Shown here: one piece after another, positions 23,053 to 31,679 of the stretch
Numbering within the stretch: position 1 is the stretch's first letter
How the letters are laid out: every line of letters begins with the position of its first letter
Source of the DNA: Microvirga rosea
GTDB taxonomy: Bacteria; Pseudomonadota; Alphaproteobacteria; Rhizobiales; Beijerinckiaceae
NCBI RefSeq assembly: GCF_020595095.1
Contig: NZ_JAJDOP010000004.1
Location: 186,001-250,000 of the forward strand
Direction of reading: 5' to 3'
DNA: 64,000 nt
Notes under the pieces: generated by a model
What the model saw: the letters and a program-made list of their open reading frames with translations, nothing else
What the model was told of the DNA's origin: nothing
Database searches by the model: none
Translations under genes and position numbers: made by a program

Positions 23053-24486
23053 TCATCCTTTCAGCGCGTGGCTGTTCTGGCCAGCGCCGTAACGTTCTTT
23101 CAGAGCTTTGACAACCAAAGCCATCTTCATGCTGAGAGACCCTTTGACCATGACCGCATCACCAGGACGCACGGCGGCACAGACGGCATCAACCAGTTCC
23201 GCCGAGCTTGGAACGTGAGCCGAGACCTTTGCCTTCGGGAGCTTTGCCACAAGGTTGTCCATCAATGCTCCCGCTGCGAAAACCTGATCAACCCGGTTGG
23301 CTTCGATCGCATCCGCTAGTCCTTCATGGAGCGCGGGTCCGGTTTCTCCCAGTTCCTTCATGTCGCCGAGCACAGCGATCCTCCGGCCATGGCGAGGAAG
23401 CTCCACGGCTCCCAGGTTGGCGAGCGCCGCCCGCATGGATGCCGGATTGGCGTTGTAGCTTTCATCGATCAGAAGAGCATCTCCATCCTTCAAGGCAAGG
23501 ACGGTCCGCTCGCCCCTGCCCACGGGCGGCTTAAGATCGGACAGGGCCAGAGCCGTCAGGGCCAAATCAGCGCCCAGGGCGTGGGCGGTCGCGAGCACGC
23601 TTAGGGAATTGAGGGCGATATGCCGTCCCGGCGTTCCGATCCGATAGGTCAGAGGCTGCCCGAAAACCCGGGCCTCTACGATCGAGAGGTCGGGTTTGAC
23701 GATGATCCGCTCCGCCCGGATATCCGCGCCCTCGCCTTCCCCGAAGGTCAGGACCCGCCCCGCATCGGATGCGAGCGCATGAGCGCGGAGGCGTTCGAAA
23801 TAGGCATTGTCACGGTTGATAACGGCCGTTCCGCCGGGCTCGAGGCCGAAAAAGATCTCACCCTTGGCATCGGCGATGCCCCAGATCGACCGGAAGAACT
23901 CGATATGGACCGGCTCCACGGTCGTGACCACGGCAACGTGCGGGCGAACCATTTCGGTCAGGGGAAGAATTTCCCCGCCATGATTCATGCCGATCTCGAA
24001 AATTCCGAATTCGGTTTCTCGCGGCATGCGCGCGAGGGTCAGGGGGACACCCCAATGATTGTTGTAGGAGGCGACGGACGCATGGGTTCGCCCTTGACGC
24101 GACAAGGCGATGCGCATGGCCTCCTTGGTACCCGTCTTGCCGACGGACCCGGTGATGGCGACGATCTTGGCCTTTGCTCGCGCCCGAGCCGTCCGGCCCA
24201 GCTGGCGCATGGCTTCCAGCACGTCGGGAACAACGATGAGGCGGTTATGCCCCACAAAGGCCGGCGCCTTGTCCCCTGAGACGACCGCACCGGCGGCACC
24301 CTTTTCGAAAGCGGCCGGAACAAAGTCATGGCCGTCGTGAACATCGCCCTTGATGGCAAAGTAGAGATCGCCGGGCTTCAGGGTCCGGGTGTCGATCGAA
24401 GCGCCGGATGCCGATCCGACAGCTTCACCGATCTGGGCGCCGGTTGAAGCTGCAATTTCCTCAAGGGTCCAAAGGGGGGTCGTCAT
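23053..24486 (-). CDS. murF: UDP-MurNAc-tripeptide--D-alanyl-D-alanine ligase MurF
   Basis: Adds the D-Ala-D-Ala dipeptide made by Ddl. The 477-aa product has the MurF N-terminal domain (DTRTLKPGDLYFAIKGD), the ATP loop AITGSVGKTGTKEAMRIAL, ASYNNHWGVPLTLARMP, and LLIDESYNANPASMRAAL of the central domain. ATG 24486 overlaps the murE stop as ATGA. Confidence 0.97.
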   Translation of the reverse strand: MTTPLWTLEEIAASTGAQIGEAVGSASGASIDTRTLKPGDLYFAIKGDVHDGHDFVPAAFEKGAAGAVVSGDKAPAFVGHNRLIVVPDVLEAMRQLGRTARARAKAKIVAITGSVGKTGTKEAMRIALSRQGRTHASVASYNNHWGVPLTLARMPRETEFGIFEIGMNHGGEILPLTEMVRPHVAVVTTVEPVHIEFFRSIWGIADAKGEIFFGLEPGGTAVINRDNAYFERLRAHALASDAGRVLTFGEGEGADIRAERIIVKPDLSIVEARVFGQPLTYRIGTPGRHIALNSLSVLATAHALGADLALTALALSDLKPPVGRGERTVLALKDGDALLIDESYNANPASMRAALANLGAVELPRHGRRIAVLGDMKELGETGPALHEGLADAIEANRVDQVFAAGALMDNLVAKLPKAKVSAHVPSSAELVDAVCAAVRPGDAVMVKGSLSMKMALVVKALKERYGAGQNSHALKG

Positions 24487-25955
24487 CCCTGCCTCTCCGC
24501 AATTGCCGCCCGGACTTCATCGTGATCCGAGAACGGCAGGGTCCGGTCGCCGATGATTTGGCCCGTTTCATGACCTTTCCCGGCCACGACCAGAACATCG
24601 CCGGAGCGGAGCTCCTTGATGGCGGTGCGGATTGCGAGCGCCCGGTCCCCGATTTCCGTGGCTCCCGGGGCTCCCTTCATGACCTCGGCGCGGATCGCTG
24701 CCGGATCCTCGGACCGAGGATTATCGTCCGTGACGATCACCACATCGGCCTTGTCGACCGCGATCCGCCCCATGAGAGGACGCTTCCCGCGATCCCGATC
24801 ACCGCCGCAGCCGAAGACGCAGACCAGCCGCCCCTTGGTAAAGGGCCGTAGCGCGTCCAGAACATGGGCAAGCGCATCGGGCTTGTGCGCATAGTCGACG
24901 ATGCACAGAGCTCCATCGACTTCCCCGACCCGCTCAAGGCGTCCGGAGACGCCTTTCAATCGCCCGAAGCCCGACAGGACCTCATCCACATGACGCTCAC
25001 CCTCGACAGCGAGGACGAGGCCCGCTGCCACGAGAGCATTCTCGATCTGAAAGCGTCCCAGGAGCGGAAGCGTCGTCCGAAGCGTCCGCCCGAATGCTTC
25101 AATGGTCAGGCTTTGATTGAACCCTTCCGTCTGCACATCGAGCAGACGGAGGGTGGAGCCGGCGCTGCCTGTCGTCAGAAGCGTCCGTCCGGCACGGCGA
25201 ATACCTTCGATGAAAACATCCGAGAAAGGTCCATCCGCGTTGACCACCGCAGGGCCGTCGCTGGGCAGCAGCGTGTTGAAGAGACGCAGCTTTGCCGCGG
25301 CATAAGCCTCGGTCGTGCCATGATAGTCGAGATGATCCCGGCCGAGATTGGTAAATCCGGCAGCCTTCAACTGCACCCCATCAAGGCGTCTCTGATCGAT
25401 CCCGTGGGAGGAGGCCTCCATGGCAAGACGCGTGATCCCATCCTGCGCAAGACGCTCCAGGGTCTGATGAAGCGAAATCGGATCCGGCGTCGTAAGGGAG
25501 CCATAAGCGGCACCATCCGAGGTGATGACGCCCAGAGTGCCGAGGCTCGCTGATTTATAACCAAGGACGGCGAACAGCTGCCGGGTGAAATCAGCCACCG
25601 AGCTTTTGCCGCTTGTTCCGGTTACTGCGACGATTTTCTCTGGCTGCGACGGGAAGAACCGTGACGCCGCCAAGGCAAGGGCGCGGCGCACGTCCTTGAC
25701 CTTGATGAAGGTCGTATTCGGAGGCAAATCCGAAGGAGCCTCCGTTTCTCCAACGATCGCAACGGCTCCGCCGGCGACAGCTTGAGGAACGAAGCTCAGG
25801 CCATCCGCTTTTGTCCCGGGAACAGCAAAGAAAACGGCGCCTTCTGCGACTTTCCGGCTATCGGACGCGATACTCCGGACAGGAACCGACGCACCGGATT
25901 CGCCCCGTACCTCGGGAATGAGGTCACCCAGAAGAACTGTCTTTGTATGCGTCAT
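24483..25955 (-). CDS. murE: UDP-MurNAc-tripeptide synthetase MurE
   Basis: Adds the third amino acid to the peptidoglycan stem. The 490-aa product contains SRKVAEGAVFFAVPGTKADG, the ATP loop AVTGTSGKSSVADFTRQLF, TNLGRDHLDYHGTTEAYAA, and near the C-terminus VTDDNPRSEDPAAIRAEVM. The DNPR motif indicates meso-diaminopimelate as the added residue, expected for a Gram-negative. The open frame extends to 26522 but that part lies inside ftsI; ATG 25955 overlaps the ftsI stop as ATGA. Confidence 0.97.
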   Translation of the reverse strand: MTHTKTVLLGDLIPEVRGESGASVPVRSIASDSRKVAEGAVFFAVPGTKADGLSFVPQAVAGGAVAIVGETEAPSDLPPNTTFIKVKDVRRALALAASRFFPSQPEKIVAVTGTSGKSSVADFTRQLFAVLGYKSASLGTLGVITSDGAAYGSLTTPDPISLHQTLERLAQDGITRLAMEASSHGIDQRRLDGVQLKAAGFTNLGRDHLDYHGTTEAYAAAKLRLFNTLLPSDGPAVVNADGPFSDVFIEGIRRAGRTLLTTGSAGSTLRLLDVQTEGFNQSLTIEAFGRTLRTTLPLLGRFQIENALVAAGLVLAVEGERHVDEVLSGFGRLKGVSGRLERVGEVDGALCIVDYAHKPDALAHVLDALRPFTKGRLVCVFGCGGDRDRGKRPLMGRIAVDKADVVIVTDDNPRSEDPAAIRAEVMKGAPGATEIGDRALAIRTAIKELRSGDVLVVAGKGHETGQIIGDRTLPFSDHDEVRAAIAERQG

Positions 25956-27715
25956 TTCGTGCCCCAGGCGCCGAGGCGCGACATCAATGGGAATGGCTGA
26001 GCCGGTGGTTCGAAGCGGGGTGGAACGCCAAGGAGCGGCGCAACGCGTTCGATGATGTTTCCAGTCACCGGGCCAGCGTTCCATCCTGCCGTCGAGAACC
26101 CATAGGTCCCCTCCACGGCTTGCGGCTCGTCCATGATGGTCAGGAAGACATACTTTGGTTTGTCTGCGGGCAAGATCGCCGTGAAGGTGGTAAAATTCTT
26201 GTTCTTCGAATAGCGCCCGTTGATGACCTTCTCGGCCGTGCCGGTCTTGCCGCCGACGTAAAAGCCCGCAATGGCAGCACTCGATGCCGATCCCGCCGGG
26301 TTGGTTGCGTTGAGGCGCATCACATAGCGCAGGGCTTCGCTCGTTTCCGGCTTGAGCACCTGAAGGGCGCCCTGGCGAGCCGCCGCTTCGTCGCGCTTCA
26401 GGAAGGTCGGAGTGATCAGCGTCCCACCGTTTACCAGTGCACCGACCGCCATCAAGGCCTGAAGCGGCGCAACCGCAAGCCCATGGCCGAATGCGATCGT
26501 CATCGTATTGAGTTCGCCCCAACGCGGAGGAACGATCGGTTCGGCATTTTCCGGCAGCTCGGTCTTGAGCCTGGTCAGCTGACCCATCTTGCGCAGAAAG
26601 GCCTTGTGACCTTCCACACCGATCCCCAGCGCCATGCGTGCCGTACCGATATTGGACGAGTGGATAAAGACCTCCGGAACCGTGAGCACCCGGTGCGTCG
26701 CATGATAGTCGCCGATGGTGAATTTGCCGTAACGCAGGCCCGACCGCGCATCGAGAGACGAATTGATGTTGAACTTACCCGAGTCCAGTGCCATCGCCGT
26801 CGTGAGGGCCTTGAACGTGGAGCCCATTTCGAACACGCCGACATTGATGCGATTGATGCGGTCGCTTTCGAGTGCGTCTACCGGGTTGTTCGGATCGAAA
26901 TCAGGGAGCGACACGAGGGCGATGATCTCGCCGGTGTTCACGTCCATGATTGCGCCAGCGGTGGCTTTTGCCTTGAACTTCGCCATACCCTTCGCGAGCT
27001 CGTCGCGCAGAGCGTGCTGCACGCGCAGGTCGAGAGAAAGCTGAAGCGGCTTGAGATCCGCAGCCGAGACCGCGAAGCCTGCGCCGTTCAGATCCTGCAG
27101 GCCCTGGCTATCGATGTATTTCTCGATGCCCGCGATGCCGACATTGTCGACATTCGCGAAGCCCAGGATGTGAGCGGCGGCTTCGGCGTTGGGATAAACG
27201 CGCTTGTTCTCCGGCAAAAACCCGACGCCCGGGATGCCGAGGCGATGAACCTCGGCCTGCTGCCGTGGAGTGATCTCGCGCTTTACCCAGACGAAGCCTT
27301 TTTTGGTGCCGAGCTTGTTTCTCAAGTCGGTTGCATCAAGGTCTGGAAGGACGGCCGTCAAGAGCTCGACCGCTTCGTCCTTGTCGATGATGTTTCGCGG
27401 CTCGGCGAACACCGACACCATCTTCACGTCGGTCGCAAGGATATTGCCGTTTCTATCGACGATATCGGGACGTGCCGCAGAGATTTCGGATGACGCAGCG
27501 CGGCGTACCTCGCTTGAGGTATCGCTCGTCATGGCCAAATAAGCGAGACGTCCACCGATGACGCTGAAGAGACCCGCGAAGCAAAGCGCCGTGAAGCCGA
27601 CTCGCGACGTGCTCTTGTCTACGCGAAGACGAAACAGTTCACGCACATACGTGAAAACGCTGCGTTTGGGGGCAGCGCTCTTTCCGATCAGATCCGGGTC
27701 GAACTTTTGCAGCAC
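25952..27715 (-). CDS. ftsI: Septal transpeptidase FtsI (PBP3)
   Basis: Class B penicillin-binding protein that crosslinks septal peptidoglycan. A single N-terminal transmembrane helix (VGFTALCFAGLFSVIGGRLA) follows a basic cytoplasmic tail. The PBP dimer domain follows, then the transpeptidase with active Ser in GSTFKALT, SSNIGTARMA (SxN) and VGGKTGTAEKV (KTG). The start is uncertain: no ATG exists before the membrane helix. I prefer GTG 27715, four bases past the ftsL stop (587 aa). A TTG at 27811 would overlap ftsL by 92 bases. Confidence 0.93.
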   Translation of the reverse strand: MLQKFDPDLIGKSAAPKRSVFTYVRELFRLRVDKSTSRVGFTALCFAGLFSVIGGRLAYLAMTSDTSSEVRRAASSEISAARPDIVDRNGNILATDVKMVSVFAEPRNIIDKDEAVELLTAVLPDLDATDLRNKLGTKKGFVWVKREITPRQQAEVHRLGIPGVGFLPENKRVYPNAEAAAHILGFANVDNVGIAGIEKYIDSQGLQDLNGAGFAVSAADLKPLQLSLDLRVQHALRDELAKGMAKFKAKATAGAIMDVNTGEIIALVSLPDFDPNNPVDALESDRINRINVGVFEMGSTFKALTTAMALDSGKFNINSSLDARSGLRYGKFTIGDYHATHRVLTVPEVFIHSSNIGTARMALGIGVEGHKAFLRKMGQLTRLKTELPENAEPIVPPRWGELNTMTIAFGHGLAVAPLQALMAVGALVNGGTLITPTFLKRDEAAARQGALQVLKPETSEALRYVMRLNATNPAGSASSAAIAGFYVGGKTGTAEKVINGRYSKNKNFTTFTAILPADKPKYVFLTIMDEPQAVEGTYGFSTAGWNAGPVTGNIIERVAPLLGVPPRFEPPAQPFPLMSRLGAWGTK

Positions 27716-27719
27716 GGGC

Positions 27720-28115
27720 TCACCGTCTCGGAGTTTGCGTGGTCGGGGTTCGAGCGTCGTTGCTCTTGTCTTTCGGCGTCGATGTCGGGCCGAACAGCCC
27801 AAGGGCTTCAAGCTTGCGGCCGATCTCGTCCTCCCGCACGGGGCGGTTCGGAAGATCGGACAAGCGGGCGAGTTGTTGGATCTTCAATGGTTGAAGATCG
27901 AGATGCTGGTCGGCGGCGGCCTGGAGACGGTCCGGACGGTCGAGATATTGCCATTCGGCCTGAAGCACGGCGATAGCGTCTCGCTCCCGCTGCACCTTCG
28001 ATTTGAGCTTGGCCACCTGCTCCACATAGTAAAGGGTCTCGTACTTCACCGAGTAGGCATAGCCGGCCGATGCGATGAGCATTGAAATCGCAATGATGTG
28101 CAAGAGGCGTATCAC
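27720..28115 (-). CDS. ftsL: Cell division protein FtsL
   Basis: Small bitopic divisome protein, 131 aa. The N-terminal membrane segment ([20 protein letters not shown]) is followed by a periplasmic coiled coil ([21 protein letters not shown]) and the FtsL-type [13 protein letters not shown] motif, then a Pro/Thr-rich tail. It begins with GTG overlapping the rsmH stop as GTGA. Sequence conservation of FtsL is low, so position between rsmH and ftsI is part of the evidence. Confidence 0.92.
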   Translation of the reverse strand: MIRLLHIIAISMLIASAGYAYSVKYETLYYVEQVAKLKSKVQRERDAIAVLQAEWQYLDRPDRLQAAADQHLDLQPLKIQQLARLSDLPNRPVREDEIGRKLEALGLFGPTSTPKDKSNDARTPTTQTPRR

Positions 28116-29161
28116 CGGCGCCCTCCCCGTTTTTCCGCCGTCCGCGGGAGTTCTGCGAGCATCGTAAGGGCGCTCAAGGGTTCCTGCGCGGGTGTTTCCG
28201 TCCGCAGGCCGCCACGCAGCTTTGCAGAACGGGCACGAGGATTTCGCGCAATCTCCTCCTCGCCAGGCGTTACGGGACCACGGGTGATGGTCTCGAAAGT
28301 CGGCTTTGGAGCGACCAGTCCAGGCAAATGGCGCGATCCGCTCGGGCTCCGGCCGGTTCGAACCGCGAAGAACTGCTTGACGATCCGGTCTTCAAGAGAA
28401 TGAAAGGTCACGACGACGAGGCGTCCGCCAGGCCGGAGAATCCGCTCTGCTGCATGCAAGGCGCGAACCAGCTCGCCGAGCTCATCGTTGACGGCGATGC
28501 GCAACCCCTGGAAAACCCGTGTCGCAGGGTGAATTCCGCTTGGCTCCTGCCGGATCAGGGACGCAACGAGATCGGCCAGCTGCTTCGTCGTCTCGAAAGT
28601 TTCACGGCGCCGCGCTTCAACGATTGCACGCGCGACTGCGCGCGCCCGGCGCTCCTCGCCATAATGATAGAAGATGTCGGCAAGCTCTGCTTCAGATGCC
28701 TCGTTGACGAGATCGGCCGCGCTCGGTCCCGCCCGTTCCATGCGCATATCGAGGGGACCGCTGCCGCGAAACGAGAAGCCGCGCTCCACTTCGTCGAGCT
28801 GCATGGACGAAACGCCGATGTCGAGCACGACCCCATCAATGCTCTCGTGCCCTTCCGCACGAGCGATGTCATCGAGCTGCCCGAACCGGCCATGCACCAG
28901 AGTGAGACGCTGCTTCGCCCATGCGACCAAGCCGGCGCCGCCGGCTATGGCGTCCGGATCACGATCAATTCCAATGACGGAATTGCGTGGATCCGCATCA
29001 AGAATGGCGCGGGTGTACCCTCCGGCACCGAACGTACCGTCCACGTACGTTCCGCCCTGCTTTGCATCCAGTGCCGTACAGACCTCTTCCAGGAGGACGG
29101 GAACGTGACGGGTCGGTCCGCCAGCGGCTCCGGCTCCTGGGCCGTCGCCGCGTCCCATCAT
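28112..29161 (-). CDS. rsmH: 16S rRNA (cytosine-1402-N4)-methyltransferase RsmH
   Basis: Methylates C1402 of 16S rRNA using AdoMet. The 349-aa product shows [20 protein letters not shown] at the start, the AdoMet-binding [36 protein letters not shown] and [14 protein letters not shown]. The open frame runs to 29824, but the true start is the ATGATG at 29161, overlapping the mraZ stop. Second gene of the dcw operon, as usual. Confidence 0.97.
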   Translation of the reverse strand: MMGRGDGPGAGAAGGPTRHVPVLLEEVCTALDAKQGGTYVDGTFGAGGYTRAILDADPRNSVIGIDRDPDAIAGGAGLVAWAKQRLTLVHGRFGQLDDIARAEGHESIDGVVLDIGVSSMQLDEVERGFSFRGSGPLDMRMERAGPSAADLVNEASEAELADIFYHYGEERRARAVARAIVEARRRETFETTKQLADLVASLIRQEPSGIHPATRVFQGLRIAVNDELGELVRALHAAERILRPGGRLVVVTFHSLEDRIVKQFFAVRTGRSPSGSRHLPGLVAPKPTFETITRGPVTPGEEEIARNPRARSAKLRGGLRTETPAQEPLSALTMLAELPRTAEKRGGRR

Positions 29162-29655
29162 CGTTCCCGTACTCCTGGTGAGATGTCCTGCACCGAACGC
29201 TGCTCCATAATCCGGCTGCCCAAGACCTTTTTCAGATCTCGCACTTTCGTACGCGCCTCCTCCAGATGCGCACGGAAACGCTCGGGTTCCCAAATCTGGA
29301 ACTTGTGACCGAGTCCGACGAACGTGACTGCGTCCGCGATCCCGGCATGTACTTTCACCGAATCCGTCAGGATGACACGCCCCTCCGGATCGACCTTGAG
29401 AATCTCGCTGGTTCCGAACAATGCCGTCGACAGCTGATCCCGTTCGTCCGAATAGGGCGACAGCGTCGACAAGAACGCATCGATCTCGTTCAGAAGAACG
29501 TTTCCGCCTGCGTCCAAGGCCGGCGCATCGAGCGCCGGATGAACGTAGAGCCCCTCGAACCCATCCGCCGCCAGCACCGCGCGGAAGGATGCGGGGATCG
29601 AGACTCGACCCTTCGAATCCAACTTGTTTGTGAAATTGGACACGAAGCGGTTCAT
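29158..29655 (-). CDS. mraZ: Transcriptional regulator MraZ
   Basis: AbrB-fold DNA-binding protein that represses the dcw operon. The product contains two MraZ repeats; the first begins [20 protein letters not shown] and the second has [21 protein letters not shown] use ATG 29655 (165 aa) because the family starts at this point. A GTG at 29673 would add six residues. Its presumed target is the set of 10-bp-spaced repeats at 29804-29837, overlapping the promoter, giving negative autoregulation of the operon. Confidence 0.94.
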   Translation of the reverse strand: MNRFVSNFTNKLDSKGRVSIPASFRAVLAADGFEGLYVHPALDAPALDAGGNVLLNEIDAFLSTLSPYSDERDQLSTALFGTSEILKVDPEGRVILTDSVKVHAGIADAVTFVGLGHKFQIWEPERFRAHLEEARTKVRDLKKVLGSRIMEQRSVQDISPGVRER

Positions 29656-29692
29656 GAGCCGCGGCTTTCGCACTCCTGATTGTCAGCCCCCC

Positions 29693-29713
29693 GGCGGATT
29701 TTTTGGATCCGCC
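29693..29713 (-). other. Leader hairpin in the mraZ 5' UTR
   Basis: A perfect 7-bp stem (GGCGGAT/ATCCGCC, loop 29700-29706) lies in the roughly 150-base untranslated leader of the dcw operon. It is about 40 bases before the mraZ start and has no U-tract. A role in mRNA stability or translation is possible but not shown. Confidence 0.35.
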
Positions 29714-29803
29714 GCCTCCCGGCGCCGATGATGACACCTCATTCTGAACAATGCGGTCAGAGCCTTGCGTGGGCCTGACCATCCCTTCAGAAGACACCGT
29801 CGA

Positions 29804-29837
29804 CGGGATGAGTTGGGATAACATGGGAGGGTATGGG
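29804..29837. promoter_or_regulatory. Putative MraZ boxes (four GGG repeats, 10-bp period)
   Basis: On the plus strand the sequence shows CGGGA at 29804, TGGGA at 29814, TGGGA at 29824 and TGGGC at 29834, each exactly ten bases from the next. MraZ is known to bind TGGGN direct repeats separated by five bases ahead of mraZ. The repeats cover the -10 element and spacer of the putative dcw promoter and stop short of the -35. A further TGGGG lies out of phase at 29849. Confidence 0.75.
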
Positions 29838-29843
29838 CGTCAA
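29815..29843 (-). promoter_or_regulatory. Putative dcw operon promoter
   Basis: The minus strand reads TTGACG (29843-29838), a 17-base spacer, then TATCCC (29820-29815). The -35 is near-perfect and the -10 acceptable for alphaproteobacterial sigma-70. Transcription would start near 29808, leaving a leader of about 150 bases before mraZ. The -10 and spacer lie inside the GGG repeats, fitting repression by MraZ. Confidence 0.6.
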
Positions 29844-29968
29844 CGAAATGGGGCTGATGTGAAGGCTTGTCGGCATGCAGCCGCCATCAGAAATGTTTAG
29901 GGTTAATGAATCGTAAGCGAGGCAACGGTTTGCCACGATTTTCTGAAATTTCATCCTGTGGAAAAGGT

Positions 29969-30345
<377 letters not shown>

Positions 30346-30349
30346 GGGG

Positions 30350-30379
30350 GATGTGGGGGAACAATGATCGTTCCGTCAA
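30350..30379 (-). promoter_or_regulatory. Candidate rnpB promoter
   Basis: TTGACG (30379-30374) and CACATC (30355-30350) are 18 bases apart on the minus strand. The expected start point falls at the 5' end of RNase P RNA near 30345. The -35 is strong and the -10 is poor. The spacer contains the palindrome GGAACGATCATTGTTCC. The promoter lies in the 40-base gap after the lytic transglycosylase gene. Confidence 0.45.
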
Positions 30380-30384
30380 GGGCC

Positions 30385-31023
30385 CTATTCGGCTTTTGCC
30401 GTCAGGGTCTTCACCTTTGCGCAGTAAACGCGCGAGGCGCGGGTCATGGTCTGAGTGCGATGACCGAACTGATAGCGCAAAACGGTGCCGCATGTGTCGC
30501 CGCCCGCGAGCTTGTAGGCTTGCGCCAGATATTTGAGCCCATAGCGGAGGTTGGTTTCGGCATCCAGGAGGCCCGCGGCATTGCCGGCGTATCCGAGGGA
30601 CTGAGCCGTCCGAAAATTGATCTGCGTCAGACCCATGTTGGGGCCATTCCGCACAACGGGATTGTAGCGGCTTTCGATCCGCACCACTGCGTCGGCAAGC
30701 GCATAAGGAATGCTATGCTCCGATGAATACCGTTCGATCAGCGGCCTGAGCGACTCTGCGGCAACCGTATCGCTCACTTTGTGCTTGATCCGAACAACCG
30801 GAACGATGGAAGCGGTTGAAGCCGGCTTCTCGTCCTCCACGGTCGCCGATGCAACGGCACCACTGGTGCTCTGATGGGCTGCGGCCTCTTGGTTCGCAAA
30901 GGTATCCGGCGGGATCACGCTTGCGCCTTCTCCCCCCTCGGCACGCGCTTGAGCCGCAAGCGCAAGAGCAGCAAAGCCAAGCATCGCAACAACGACTGTT
31001 CTGAGGAAATGCTGTAAAGTCAT
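30385..31023 (-). CDS. Lytic transglycosylase (SLT domain)
   Basis: Periplasmic murein-cleaving enzyme, 212 aa. A signal peptide (FLRTVVVAMLGFAALALAAQ, cleavage likely after ARA) precedes a low-complexity linker and a C-terminal SLT domain. The catalytic Glu117 lies in VRIESRYNP, with GLTQINFRTAQSLG and NLRYGLKYLAQAY typical of the fold. ATG 31023 is chosen because GGAG stands six bases upstream; the open frame to 31056 lacks a site. It is next to rnpB and divergent from a lipoprotein gene. Substrate specificity cannot be told from sequence alone. Confidence 0.9.
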   Translation of the reverse strand: MTLQHFLRTVVVAMLGFAALALAAQARAEGGEGASVIPPDTFANQEAAAHQSTSGAVASATVEDEKPASTASIVPVVRIKHKVSDTVAAESLRPLIERYSSEHSIPYALADAVVRIESRYNPVVRNGPNMGLTQINFRTAQSLGYAGNAAGLLDAETNLRYGLKYLAQAYKLAGGDTCGTVLRYQFGHRTQTMTRASRVYCAKVKTLTAKAE

Positions 31024-31319
31024 ATCGATCTCCGAGAGACAAGCGGTTGCGATCAATCGCTCGGTGAGGCCGAATTAGGGCAAAGATGTGACACGGCAAG
31101 ACGCAATGAATTCACGGCTCTGCTTAAGCTAGACAATATGCAACTCGCAAAAACCTTGAAAATAAAGGGATCTAGCCTGTGAGATTTTCGCACCGAGCTT
31201 TAATAGATAATTCTACTCGCACGGAACCGTTTGCCCTTCGAAAGAGTTGGCGTGGGCGTAAGGTCAAGCTAAGTAGGGCTGGGTTTAGTCGACAGCCCGC
31301 TAATGACAGGGAAGCTTCC

Positions 31320-31598
31320 ATGAAAAAGATCATCACAGCCATCGCAGCTGGCGCCCTCACCCTCTCGATGGCGGCCTGCAATACGCCTGGCGAGCGCGCC
31401 GTCGGCGGCGCAGCGATTGGCGGTCTCGCCGGCGCGGCTATTGGTGGTGCAGCCACAGGTCGTGCGGGCGGCGCTCTCGCGGGCGCTGCGATCGGTGCGG
31501 CAGGCGGCGCGATTGTCGGCGCTGGCACGGCTCCTGCTCGTCCCGCATGCCCCTATGGCACGTACCAGGACGTTTATGGCAACATCTACTGCCGCTAA
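31320..31598 (+). CDS. Glycine-zipper outer membrane lipoprotein, 92 aa
   Basis: Small lipoprotein starting MKKIITAIAAGALTLSMAAC, with the lipobox Cys at residue 20. The mature part is dominated by alternating Gly/Ala forming a glycine zipper (GGAAIGGLAGAAIGGAATG and following), and it ends in a short Cys-containing tail. AGGGAAG lies in place before ATG 31320; the frame opens earlier at 31179 but without signal character. Related small proteins are abundant in Rhizobiales with no assigned role. A strong terminator follows 22 bases after the stop, so it is probably monocistronic. Confidence 0.82.
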   Translation: MKKIITAIAAGALTLSMAACNTPGERAVGGAAIGGLAGAAIGGAATGRAGGALAGAAIGAAGGAIVGAGTAPARPACPYGTYQDVYGNIYCR

Positions 31599-31619
31599 TT
31601 CGCACAGCAGGAATTTTGA

Positions 31620-31649
31620 GGGTCGGACGTCGTCCGGCCCTTTTCTTTT
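31620..31649 (+). terminator. Intrinsic terminator after the lipoprotein gene
   Basis: A stem GGGTCGGAC (31620-31628) and GTCCGGCCC (31632-31640) with a 3-base loop and one G:T pair is followed by TTTTCTTTT. This is a clear rho-independent terminator reading rightward. It ends only about 30 bases before the next gene starts. Confidence 0.88.
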
Positions 31650-31679
31650 ACCTGCACTTGAGCGTACCACTCAATTGCA

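Noticed and set aside
24483-26522. Extended MurE of 679 aa
   Set aside because: The first 189 residues are low-quality translation inside ftsI; family homology starts at ATG 25955.
28112-29824. Extended RsmH of 570 aa
   Set aside because: The extra residues are a shadow of mraZ and its leader; the start overlapping the mraZ stop is standard.
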